A model generated the notes under the pieces. The model searched no databases, was not told the DNA's origin, and worked only from the letters and a program-made list of their open reading frames with translations. Position numbers and translations under genes: made by a program. DNA of 11,270 nt from an uncultured Collinsella sp. (GTDB lineage: Bacteria > Actinomycetota > Coriobacteriia > Coriobacteriales > Coriobacteriaceae): NCBI GenBank assembly GCA_900545055.1, contig UQXP01000048.1, positions 1 through 11,270 of the forward strand. Reading direction: 5' to 3'. Positions 1 to 5,566 of the stretch are shown in pieces; within the stretch, counting starts at the first letter, position 1, and each line of letters begins with the position of its first letter.

Positions 1-54
1 GGCCGCGGCGGCCCGCGCTGCATGAGCATGCCCTTCTGGCGCGAGGACCTCTAA
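1..54 (+). CDS. arcA: Arginine deiminase, C-terminal end (partial)
   Basis: The first 17 codons of the window read in frame to a TAA at 52-54 and end in CMSMPFWREDL, preceded by GRGGPR. The Arg-Gly-Gly-Pro-Arg-Cys-Met-Ser-Met-Pro string is the conserved C-terminus of arginine deiminases, and its Cys (codon at 19-21) corresponds to the catalytic nucleophile of that family. The enzyme hydrolyses arginine to citrulline and ammonia, the first step of the arginine deiminase pathway. The rest of the gene lies upstream of the window. Identification rests on a short but highly characteristic segment and on the arcB and carrier genes that follow. Confidence 0.85.
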   Translation, partial: GRGGPRCMSMPFWREDL

Positions 55-66
55 GTCTTTCCGTTT

Positions 67-98
67 CCGGTGCGGTCTCCCTACAACCGCACCGGTTT
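67..98 (+). terminator. Hairpin between arcA and arcB (terminator-like)
   Basis: A perfect 10-bp stem (CCGGTGCGGT, 67-76, with ACCGCACCGG, 86-95) closes a 9-nt loop and is followed by only TTTCG. With such a short T run it may be a leaky terminator or a 3'-end stabiliser that lowers arcB expression relative to arcA, rather than a full stop. A second small hairpin, GCCCGT/ACGGGC with a 3-nt loop, follows at 100-114. Confidence 0.5.
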
Positions 99-159
99 CG
101 CCCGTCAAACGGGCAACACTGATACTTATGTAATTCATTTCTTCGAAAGGATTCGAACC

Positions 160-1155
160 ATGGGTGTTAACCTCTCCGGCCGTAGCTTCCTCAAGCTCCT
201 CGACCTCACCACCGAGGAGATCGAGTACCTGCTCAAGCTCTCCAAGAACTTCAAGGACATGAAGCGCGCTGGCGTTCCGCACCGCTATCTCGAGGGCAAG
301 AACATCGTTCTGCTCTTCCAGAAGACCTCCACTCGTACCCGCTGCGCCTTCGAGGTCGGCGGCATGGATCTGGGCATGGGCGTCACCTACCTCGATCCGG
401 GTTCGTCGCAGATGGGCAAGAAGGAGTCCATCGAGGACACCGCCCGCGTTCTCGGTCGCATGTATGACGGCATCGAGTTCCGCGGCTTTGCCCAGGACGA
501 CGTCGAGGAGCTCGCTGCCAAGTCCGGCGTGCCCGTGTGGAACGGCCTGACCACTGAGTGGCATCCCACCCAGATGCTCGCCGACATCCTGACCGTCCAG
601 GAGAACTTCAACTACGACATCAAGGGCAAGACCCTCGTCTTCATGGGCGACTGCAAGAACAACGTTGCTCGCTCCCTCATGGTTGTCTGCTCCAAGCTCG
701 GCATGAACTTCGTGGCCTGCGGCCCCGAGGAGTGCATGCCCGCTGACGACGTCATCGAGGCCTGCAAGCCCATCGCCGAGGCCAACGGCTGCACCATCAA
801 GCTGACCACCGACGTCAAGGACGGCGTCACCGGTGCCGACGTTCTCTACACAGACGTGTGGGTCTCCATGGGCGAGCCCGACGAGGTCTGGGCCGAGCGC
901 ATCGCTCAGCTCACCCCGTATCGTGTTACCTCCGAGGTCATGGCTATGGCCAACCCGGGTGCCATCTTCCTGCACTGCCTGCCCAGCTTCCACGACACCA
1001 ACACCACCATTGGCGCCGAGAAGTGCGAGCAGTTCGGCATCACCGAGCAGGAGGTCACCGACGAGGTCTTCGAGAGCCCCGCTTCCAAGGTCTTCGACGA
1101 GGCCGAGAACCGCATGCACACCATCAAGGCTGTCATGTACGCCACGCTCAAGTAA
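160..1155 (+). CDS. arcB: Ornithine carbamoyltransferase (catabolic type by context)
   Basis: Cytosolic enzyme interconverting citrulline plus phosphate and ornithine plus carbamoyl phosphate. I chose ATG 160 because GAAAGG at 145-150 is well spaced, giving 331 residues, the usual family size; an in-frame ATG at 70 would add 30 unrelated residues over the upstream hairpin. Family motifs: the carbamoyl-phosphate loop STRTR (57-61), HPTQ (135-138), DVWVSMGE (ornithine loop, 232-239) and HCLP (272-275) with the catalytic Cys at 273. Position directly after arcA and before a YfcC-type carrier argues for the degradative arginine deiminase role (ArcB), in which citrulline is phosphorolysed. The anabolic ArgF has the same fold and motifs, so sequence alone does not separate them. 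Codon use is strongly biased to C-ending codons, as in highly expressed genes. Confidence 0.95.
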   Translation: MGVNLSGRSFLKLLDLTTEEIEYLLKLSKNFKDMKRAGVPHRYLEGKNIVLLFQKTSTRTRCAFEVGGMDLGMGVTYLDPGSSQMGKKESIEDTARVLGRMYDGIEFRGFAQDDVEELAAKSGVPVWNGLTTEWHPTQMLADILTVQENFNYDIKGKTLVFMGDCKNNVARSLMVVCSKLGMNFVACGPEECMPADDVIEACKPIAEANGCTIKLTTDVKDGVTGADVLYTDVWVSMGEPDEVWAERIAQLTPYRVTSEVMAMANPGAIFLHCLPSFHDTNTTIGAEKCEQFGITEQEVTDEVFESPASKVFDEAENRMHTIKAVMYATLK

Positions 1156-1171
1156 GAGCATCTAGCATCTT

Positions 1172-1208
1172 GCTCGGGGTGTATTGTTGAACACCCCGAG
1201 CGGCTTTA
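1172..1208 (+). terminator. Intrinsic terminator-like hairpin after arcB
   Basis: A perfect 11-bp stem (GCTCGGGGTGT, 1172-1182, with ACACCCCGAGC, 1191-1201) has an 8-nt loop and is followed by GGCTTTATCT. The stem is strong but the T tract is poor, so read-through into the carrier gene is plausible. It lies 17 nt past the arcB stop codon. Confidence 0.65.
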
Positions 1209-1218
1209 TCTGGTAAAA

Positions 1219-1269
1219 ATCTCGCATCGAGCGGCAGGCACGGCACGGAAGAGCCGCTTCGGGCGAGAT
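1219..1269 (+). promoter_or_regulatory. Leader hairpin upstream of the carrier gene
   Basis: Two nested helices share one axis: ATCTCGC (1219-1225) with GCGAGAT (1263-1269), and AGCGGC (1230-1235) with GCCGCT (1253-1258). They are separated by small internal loops and capped by a 17-nt loop with a GGCAC/GGCAC direct repeat. The structure ends 15 nt before the Shine-Dalgarno sequence of the carrier gene. It could tune translation or protect a processed end. No known riboswitch class was recognised. Confidence 0.3.
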
Positions 1270-1302
1270 CAGTAAATGATTTATGAAGGGGGGATGAGAA
1301 CT

Positions 1303-2781
1303 ATGACTGAGACCGCTAAGAAAAAGCGCGGTATGCCTTCATCGTTCACCATTCTTCTTGCTCTGCTGGCAATTGTCGCAGTGATTACCGTTATCGTCTC
1401 CGGCACGTCCGGCGGCGCGGTTACTGCCGCCCGTCTGAGCGATTTCTGCACCGCCCCGATTAAGGGCTTCGCTGACGCTCTGCCCGTCTGCCTCTTCGTT
1501 ATGATCCTGGGCGGCTTCCTCGGCATGATGACCGAGACTGGCGCTCTGGACAACGGCATCGCCGTCCTGGTGCAGAAGCTTAAGGGCAACGAGATCATGC
1601 TCATTCCCGTGCTGATGCTCATCTTCTCCCTCGGTGGTACCACCTATGGTATGTGCGAGGAGACCGTTCCCTTCTACGCCCTGCTCGCCGCTACCATGAT
1701 GGCTGCCGGCTTCGACCCCATGGTCGGCGCCGCTACCGTCCTACTCGGCGCTGGCTGCGGCTGCCTCGGCTCTACGGTTAACCCGTTCGCCGTCGGCGCT
1801 GCCGTCGACGCCCTGACCGGCGTTGACATTGCCGTGAACCAGTCCATCATCATCGGCCTCGGTGCCGTCCTGTGGATTGTTACCACCGTCATGTCCATTG
1901 TCTTCGTTATGAACTATGCCAAGAAGGTCAAGGCTGACAAGGGTTCCACCATCCTGTCGATGCAGGAGCTCAAGGACGCCGAAGAGGCTCACGGCAAGGC
2001 TGCTTCCGAGGTCCACAAGGAGGTCAAGCTCACCGGTCGTCAGAAGGGTGTTCTGATCGCCTTCGCCTTCACCTTCGTCGTCATGATTGTCGGCTTCATT
2101 CCGCTGGCCGACCTCAACGAGGGCGTCGCCAACTTCTTCGACGCTGGCGCTGTCTACGATGCCGACGGTAACGCCATCGTCCAGGGCTGGTCTGCCCTGA
2201 TTACCGGCCTGCCCATTGGCCAGTGGTACTTCGACGAGGCTTCCACCTGGTTCTTCCTCATGGCTATCCTGATCGGTATCATCGGTGGCCTGTCCGAGAA
2301 GCAGATCGTCAACACCTTCATCACCGGCGCTGCCGACATGATGTCCGTTGTCCTCGTCATCGCTCTCGCCCGTGGTATCTCCGTCCTCATGGCTAGCACC
2401 GGCCTCGACGTCTACGTCCTCGACGCTGCCGCCAATGCCCTGGCTGGCCTGTCCGGTGTGATCTTCGCTCCCATGAGCTTCCTGGTCTACTTCGGCCTGT
2501 CCTTCCTGATCCCCTCGACCTCCGGTATGGCCACCGTCTCCATGCCCATCATGGGACCGCTGGCTGTTAAGCTCGGCTTCTCGCCCGAGGTCATGGTCAT
2601 GATCTTCTCCGCCGCCATCGGTGTCGTGAACCTGTTCACCCCGACCTCCGGCGCCATCATGGGCGGTCTCGCCCTGGCCAAGATCGAGTGGACGACCTGG
2701 CTCAAGTTTGCCCTTAAGCTCATCGTCGCGCTCTCCGTCGTCTGCGCCGTCATTCTGACCGTCGCCTGCGTGCTGCTCTAA
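1303..2781 (+). CDS. yfcC: YfcC/DcuC-family carrier, probable arginine:ornithine antiporter
   Basis: Integral membrane protein of 492 residues, predominantly hydrophobic helices, of the YfcC family (C4-dicarboxylate carrier DcuC-like fold, Pfam DcuC). Start ATG 1303 is preferred because GAAGGGGGG (1285-1293) lies 9 nt upstream; in-frame ATGs at 1276 and 1294 precede or abut that site. Visible landmarks: a positively charged N-terminus (KKKRGMPSSFT) before helix 1 (about 16-34), the signature GGTTYGMCEETVPFY from residue 111, a hydrophilic cytoplasmic loop at about 205-245, and two hairpin-type motifs, PSTSGMA (404-410) and TPTSGA (446-451). In several bacteria, streptococci among them, the arc-operon exchanger ArcD belongs to this family. 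That and the position after arcA-arcB suggest uptake of arginine against ornithine. Substrate is inferred from context; family members may carry other amino acids or peptides. Confidence 0.88.
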   Translation: MTETAKKKRGMPSSFTILLALLAIVAVITVIVSGTSGGAVTAARLSDFCTAPIKGFADALPVCLFVMILGGFLGMMTETGALDNGIAVLVQKLKGNEIMLIPVLMLIFSLGGTTYGMCEETVPFYALLAATMMAAGFDPMVGAATVLLGAGCGCLGSTVNPFAVGAAVDALTGVDIAVNQSIIIGLGAVLWIVTTVMSIVFVMNYAKKVKADKGSTILSMQELKDAEEAHGKAASEVHKEVKLTGRQKGVLIAFAFTFVVMIVGFIPLADLNEGVANFFDAGAVYDADGNAIVQGWSALITGLPIGQWYFDEASTWFFLMAILIGIIGGLSEKQIVNTFITGAADMMSVVLVIALARGISVLMASTGLDVYVLDAAANALAGLSGVIFAPMSFLVYFGLSFLIPSTSGMATVSMPIMGPLAVKLGFSPEVMVMIFSAAIGVVNLFTPTSGAIMGGLALAKIEWTTWLKFALKLIVALSVVCAVILTVACVLL

Positions 2782-2867
2782 GTACCCAACGGGTACCCCA
2801 CGGAAACCTTGACGATCCTGTAGAGGATCACCTGGTCATCGTCTGTCCGGTGGGGTAAACCCACCGG
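2782..2867 (+). promoter_or_regulatory. Alternative RNA hairpins in the 3' region of the arc operon
   Basis: Several complementary segments cannot all pair at once. GTACCC/GGGTAC (2782-2787 with 2791-2796) forms a small hairpin. GACGAT (2811-2816) pairs with ATCGTC (2838-2843), or GATCCT (2814-2819) with AGGATC (2824-2829). CCGGTGGG (2847-2854) pairs with CCCACCGG (2860-2867). The segment TACCCCAC (2794-2801) can instead pair with GTGGGGTA (2850-2857), which would open the last hairpin. This switch-like layout lies just before a terminator. It may be a structured 3' UTR or the remnant of a leader for a lost gene. Confidence 0.3.
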
Positions 2868-2883
2868 TAGACTCCTACCTTTA

Positions 2884-2920
2884 GCCCCCTTCCGTTCCGT
2901 GCGCGGGAGGGGGCGCTCTT
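2884..2920 (+). terminator. Probable intrinsic terminator of the arc operon
   Basis: A 10-bp stem with one G-U pair (GCCCCCTTCC, 2884-2893, with GGGAGGGGGC, 2905-2914) has an 11-nt loop and is followed by GCTCTTGTG. Stem strength is high and the T tract modest. It lies about 100 nt past the carrier stop codon. Confidence 0.6.
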
Positions 2921-2922
2921 GT

Positions 2923-2950
2923 GTTCCGGCGTTTTACCAAACGCCGGAAC
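2923..2950. repeat. Perfect 12-bp inverted repeat (hairpin)
   Basis: GTTCCGGCGTTT (2923-2934) and AAACGCCGGAAC (2939-2950) are perfect inverse complements around the 4-nt spacer TACC. No T tract follows on either strand, so it does not look like an ordinary terminator. It directly follows the GC-rich terminator at 2884-2920. Confidence 0.6.
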
Positions 2951-2963
2951 CACTCGACGCTGC

Positions 2964-3061
2964 AAGCCCGCCAGAGCGGCAATCAGACGTTCAATCGTCG
3001 GGCATGGCCAAAAGGTCTATGCCCTCCTCTTTCACGTCACCTTGCTCGCTCTGGCGGGCTT
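2964..3061. repeat. 15-bp perfect inverted repeat with a 68-nt interior
   Basis: AAGCCCGCCAGAGCG (2964-2978) and CGCTCTGGCGGGCTT (3047-3061) are perfect inverse complements. The interior can form further hairpins: GACG/CGTC at 2986-2999 and GGCAT/ATGCC around 3001-3023. It could be a folded RNA element or a short mobile palindromic element; no target-site duplication was seen. Confidence 0.55.
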
Positions 3062-3068
3062 TCGCTGA
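3004..3068 (+). pseudogene. Possible relic of a second YfcC-family gene start
   Basis: From ATG 3004 the frame reads MAKRSMPSSF. A shift after TTC at 3031-3033 gives VTLLALAGFR and then TGA at 3066-3068. The carrier gene at 1303 has KKRGMPSSFTILLALLA at its own N-terminus. The match MPSSFT(x)LLAL spans the shift, and the shift is explained by a near-duplicated 5-nt unit (TTCAC then GTCAC). Codons differ synonymously between the two copies, which suggests an old paralogue rather than a recent duplication. The match is short and could be chance; no other carrier remnants follow. Confidence 0.35.
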
Positions 3069-3135
3069 CTTATGCTCCACCTGCGACGTTTCCATTATTG
3101 ATACAAAGGCCAGGTTTGTTTGAACCAAAAAGGGG

Positions 3136-3204
3136 AAGTTGCGGTGGAATAGTTCCTGTTTGGCCGTCTTGAGGGGTTAAACGGGAACGATTTCACCGCA
3201 ACTT
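3136..3204. repeat. 30-bp near-perfect hairpin upstream of the DUF1846 gene
   Basis: The arms 3136-3161 and 3179-3204 are inverse complements over 26 positions, with one mismatch and two G-U pairs. Pairing continues inward for four more pairs (3162-3165 with 3175-3178), leaving a 9-nt loop, GTCTTGAGG. Outer ends are AAGTTGCGGTG and CACCGCAACTT. No T tract follows. The size and self-complementarity resemble a repetitive extragenic palindrome or a very short MITE-like element, and it ends about 40 nt before the promoter region of the next gene. Confidence 0.6.
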
Positions 3205-3243
3205 ATCGATGGCGTGTTTGGTTGGTGCCAGTTGATTGCTTGG

Positions 3244-3272
3244 GCGTTGGGGAGGGTCTGCTCCGTTATAAT
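3244..3272 (+). promoter_or_regulatory. Promoter of the DUF1846 gene
   Basis: A consensus -10 hexamer TATAAT lies at 3267-3272. The -35 region at 17-bp spacing is GCGTTG (3244-3249), a weak match to TTGACA. Transcription would start near 3279, giving a leader of about 33 nt before ATG 3312. Confidence 0.65.
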
Positions 3273-3311
3273 CGCCTAGAACATTAATTGGAAACGGGAC
3301 GGGAGCCATAC

Positions 3312-4793
3312 ATGCGCCAGGGTTTCGACAATGCGAAGTATATCGAGCTGCAGGCTGCTCACATTAAGGAGCGCATCTCGCAGTTTGGTGGCAAGCTCTA
3401 TTTGGAGTTTGGCGGTAAGCTGTTCGATGACTATCATGCGAGCCGCGTGCTGCCGGGTTTTGAACCGGACAGCAAGTTCCGCATGCTCAAGAGCATCGCC
3501 GACGATGTCGAGGTTATCATCGCGATCAACGCGAACCACATCGAGAAAAACAAGGCTCGTGGTGACCTTGGCATTACCTATGACGAGGATGTGCTGCGCC
3601 TGGTTGACTTGTTCCGCGGCAACGGCTTTGCCGTCGCGGCTGTGGTCATCACCCAGTACGCCGGCCAGCCTGCTGCCGATGTGTTCCGCAACCGCCTGAA
3701 CGCGCTCGGCATTCCTGCCAAGCTGCACTATCCCATCGAGGGCTACCCGCACGATGTCGATCTGATCGTGTCCGACGATGGCTACGGCAAGAACGAGTTT
3801 GTCGAGACCACCCGACCGCTCGTCGTGGTCACTGCCCCCGGTCCTGGCTCGGGCAAGCTTGCCACCTGCCTGTCTCAGCTCTATCACGAGCACAAGCATG
3901 GCACGGCCGCCGGCTATGCCAAATTCGAGACCTTCCCGGTTTGGAATCTGCCCCTTACGCATCCGGTCAACATTGCCTACGAGGCCGCCACGGCAGACCT
4001 CGATGACGCCAACATCATCGACTCCTTCCACCTTGAGGCCTACAACAAGACCACGGTCAACTATAACCGTGACGTCGAGGCCTTCCCGGTAGTCCGTGCC
4101 CTGATGGAAAAGATCCTGGGCAAGAGCCCCTACCAGAGCCCTACGGACATGGGCGTCAATATGGTTGGCTTTGCCATCACCGATGACGATGCCTGCCGCG
4201 ACGCTTCCAAGATGGAGATCGTCCGCCGCTACTTTACCGCGGTCGAAAATGTGCGCCGTACCGGCGTGGGCGATGAGCAAGTCGACCGTCTCAAGATTAT
4301 TATGAAGAAAGCCGGCATCGATAAGAACTACTCACCGGCGCGCTCGGCGGCCCTCACCAGGGAGCAACTCACGGGCGGTCCCGTGGGTGCCATGGTCATG
4401 CCCGATGGTTCCGTGGTGACCGGTAAGACCTCCACGCGCCTGGGCGCCGCAAGTTCGCTCATTATGAACGCCCTCAAGCATGTCTCGGGCGTCGACCTTG
4501 AGCTCGAGGTCATTAGCGATGAGGCGATCGAGCCCATCAGCAAGCTCAAGACGCATTTCCTGGGCAGCAAAAACCCGCGCCTCCATACCGACGAGACGCT
4601 TATGGCGCTGTCGATCACCTCGGCCACGAGTGAGACGGCCGCTCGCGTCCTTTCGGGCCTGGAGCAGTTGCGCGGTTGTGATGCCTTCTTTAGCGTTATC
4701 ATCTCGCCGACGGACGAGACGGTACTGCGCAAACTGGGTATCAACGTGTGCTGCGAGCCCAAGTTTGAGCGCCGCGGTTTCTTCCATCGCTAA
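3312..4793 (+). CDS. DUF1846 / UPF0371 family protein
   Basis: A 493-residue soluble protein matching the DUF1846 family (about 500 residues), whose members share the N-terminal pattern FDNxKY...HIKERISQF...KLYLEFGGKLFDDYHASRVLPGF seen here. The start ATG 3312 is chosen for GGGAG at 3301-3305. A glycine-rich nucleotide-binding-like loop, GPGSGK followed by LATCLSQLYHEH, lies at about 177-194. The middle part carries conserved family blocks (FPVWNLPLTHPVN; YKKT-like YNKTTVNYNRDVEAFP). Known family members have no firmly established function; the loop suggests nucleotide or phosphate binding, which is inference. It stands alone between its own promoter and terminator, so context gives no pathway. 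It has no signal peptide or membrane segment. Confidence 0.92.
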   Translation: MRQGFDNAKYIELQAAHIKERISQFGGKLYLEFGGKLFDDYHASRVLPGFEPDSKFRMLKSIADDVEVIIAINANHIEKNKARGDLGITYDEDVLRLVDLFRGNGFAVAAVVITQYAGQPAADVFRNRLNALGIPAKLHYPIEGYPHDVDLIVSDDGYGKNEFVETTRPLVVVTAPGPGSGKLATCLSQLYHEHKHGTAAGYAKFETFPVWNLPLTHPVNIAYEAATADLDDANIIDSFHLEAYNKTTVNYNRDVEAFPVVRALMEKILGKSPYQSPTDMGVNMVGFAITDDDACRDASKMEIVRRYFTAVENVRRTGVGDEQVDRLKIIMKKAGIDKNYSPARSAALTREQLTGGPVGAMVMPDGSVVTGKTSTRLGAASSLIMNALKHVSGVDLELEVISDEAIEPISKLKTHFLGSKNPRLHTDETLMALSITSATSETAARVLSGLEQLRGCDAFFSVIISPTDETVLRKLGINVCCEPKFERRGFFHR

Positions 4794-4827
4794 GTTTGAA
4801 GCACCGCAGTAATTGCACTGCATTTTG

Positions 4828-4860
4828 GCCGTATCGGGTTAGCGCCCGGTACGGCTTTTT
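4828..4860 (+). terminator. Intrinsic terminator of the DUF1846 gene
   Basis: An 11-bp stem with one G-U pair (GCCGTATCGGG, 4828-4838, with CCCGGTACGGC, 4845-4855) has a 6-nt loop and is followed directly by TTTTT. A smaller hairpin, GCAGT/ACTGC, precedes it at 4806-4821. Confidence 0.88.
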
Positions 4861-4924
4861 GATCAATAAAGCGCCTATTTCGGCGAAAAATAGCTGTTTA
4901 CCTGCCTAGAAACAATTTGAGCGG

Positions 4925-4932
4925 TATACAAT
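4925..4932 (+). promoter_or_regulatory. Candidate -10 region for the winged-helix gene
   Basis: TATACAAT (4925-4932) contains the -10-like hexamer TACAAT at 4927-4932. No good -35 hexamer is found at 16-18 bp upstream (GCCTAG at 17 bp). The start point would be near 4939, giving a leader of about 110 nt before ATG 5050. Confidence 0.4.
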
Positions 4933-4966
4933 AACCGTAACTGTTTCATCCTTAGCGGGATGCCGC

Positions 4967-5020
4967 ATGATGGATATTACCTGCCATCGTGAGGTGTGTC
5001 GGTCGCGCACGGCGCGTTAG
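4967..5020 (+). CDS. Possible 17-codon leader peptide
   Basis: ATG ATG at 4967 opens a short frame (MMDITCHREVCRSRTAR) ending in TAG at 5018-5020, with AGCGGGA just upstream as a weak ribosome site. It contains two Cys and four Arg residues and stops 29 nt before the winged-helix start codon. Position and size fit a leader peptide, but there is no conservation evidence. It may simply be part of the 5' UTR. Confidence 0.2.
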   Translation: MMDITCHREVCRSRTAR

Positions 5021-5049
5021 ATGCTCGTGCTCGGTTTGAGGAGGCTGCT

Positions 5050-5388
5050 ATGGCGGGCAAGGGTCGTGCGAGTGTCAACGATATGAAGCGTGTCGAGGTG
5101 CTGGTGTTGATGGAGATCGACCAGCAAACCGAAGACAATGGCGGGCCGTATGGTTTCTCGCGCAAAACGCTTGCCGAGCGCGTGGGGGTTTCGCCGTATC
5201 GTGCCCGCGCCGCAATCGATCGCTTGGATTCCGAAGGCATGATTGATGTCGTCTCGCGTTATAGCGACGACGGCGGTCAGCTTGCAAATGGCATTTGCCT
5301 CACCGAACGTGGCGAGTGGTATCTTGAGGGCGTCCGTACCGGCATGCTCGTTCAAGAAATGCTTGAGGACGAGGTTGCTGATCGATAG
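5050..5388 (+). CDS. Small winged-helix DNA-binding protein
   Basis: A 112-residue cytosolic protein. ATG 5050 is preferred because GAGGAGG (5038-5044) lies 5 nt upstream; a GTG at 4996 in the same frame would add 18 residues without a comparable site. Residues about 36-67 (FSRKTLAERVGVSPYRARAAIDRL, then SEGMIDV) fit the helix-turn-helix plus wing entry of MarR/GntR-like winged-helix domains. An initial amphipathic helix (VNDMKRVEVLVLMEID) precedes it, and the C-terminal helix (about 90-112) may dimerise. There is no effector-binding domain. Target genes are unknown. It is probably monocistronic, between a candidate promoter at 4925 and the terminator at 5413. I do not recognise a named family member. 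Confidence 0.75.
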   Translation: MAGKGRASVNDMKRVEVLVLMEIDQQTEDNGGPYGFSRKTLAERVGVSPYRARAAIDRLDSEGMIDVVSRYSDDGGQLANGICLTERGEWYLEGVRTGMLVQEMLEDEVADR

Positions 5389-5412
5389 CAGCATGTAACC
5401 CTTGCCACAGCG

Positions 5413-5445
5413 ACGCCGCCTGGGAAACCGGGCGGCGTTTTGTTT
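5413..5445 (+). terminator. Intrinsic terminator with GAAA tetraloop
   Basis: An 11-bp stem with one T-G pair (ACGCCGCCTGG, 5413-5423, with CCGGGCGGCGT, 5428-5438) is capped by the stable tetraloop GAAA and followed by TTTGTTT. It closes the winged-helix transcription unit 24 nt after the stop codon. Confidence 0.9.
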
Positions 5446-5479
5446 CAAGATTGAGAAATGCAATCGCACGCGAGAAAAA

Positions 5480-5511
5480 TTGCGAACGGTCCGCGGCGCG
5501 AGTATTACAAT
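5480..5511 (+). promoter_or_regulatory. Candidate promoter of pyrG-xerD
   Basis: A -10-like TACAAT lies at 5506-5511. The nearest -35-like hexamer, TTGCGA (5480-5485), is 20 bp upstream, longer than ideal. Transcription would begin near 5518, giving a leader of roughly 50 nt. The presumed start region (GACCCGTAAG) lacks the GGGC start used for CTP-sensitive reiterative initiation at pyrG in some Firmicutes, so that mechanism is not supported here. Confidence 0.4.
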
Positions 5512-5525
5512 GAAGACCCGTAAGA

Positions 5526-5534
5526 TGTGGATAA
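5526..5534 (-). promoter_or_regulatory. Consensus DnaA box in the pyrG leader
   Basis: TGTGGATAA on the + strand is the exact reverse complement of the consensus DnaA box TTATCCACA. It lies just after the presumed pyrG transcription start and 32 nt before the start codon. It is a single copy with no AT-rich unwinding region or neighbouring boxes seen, so it is not an origin. It could let DnaA affect pyrG, or be chance. Confidence 0.45.
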
Positions 5535-5566
5535 ACAACTTCTACGGGAAGCGCAGGTAACTCAAT

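Larger units (their letters stand above)
2782..3311. other. Long non-coding region rich in inverted repeats
   Basis: About 530 bp between the carrier and the DUF1846 gene hold no convincing full gene. In order it contains alternative hairpins (2782-2867), a GC-rich terminator (2884-2920), a 12-bp hairpin (2923-2950), a 15-bp inverted repeat (2964-3061) enclosing a decayed yfcC-like start (3004-3068), a 30-bp hairpin (3136-3204) and the promoter of the next gene (about 3244-3272). A 34-codon minus-strand frame (3095-2991, ATG to TGA) crosses the same repeat. It has no clear Shine-Dalgarno sequence, so I do not call it a gene. Base composition is less GC-biased near 3090-3130 than in the flanking genes. 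Confidence 0.7.

Noticed and set aside
2964..3061. Insertion sequence or integron attachment site
   Set aside because: No transposase or integrase frame lies next to it, and no flanking target duplication could be seen; kept only as an inverted repeat.
2899..3172. Overlapping 74- and 83-codon + strand frames in the intergenic region
   Set aside because: No ribosome site, and they run through hairpins and repeats. Only a short yfcC-like piece is meaningful, and it is listed as a possible relic.
3276..4280. 334-codon minus-strand frame opposite the DUF1846 gene
   Set aside because: Antisense by-product of codon bias; it overlaps a well-supported family member with its own promoter and ribosome site.
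5526..5534. DnaA box as evidence of a replication origin
   Set aside because: Only one box, no AT-rich element, and no dnaA/dnaN genes nearby.
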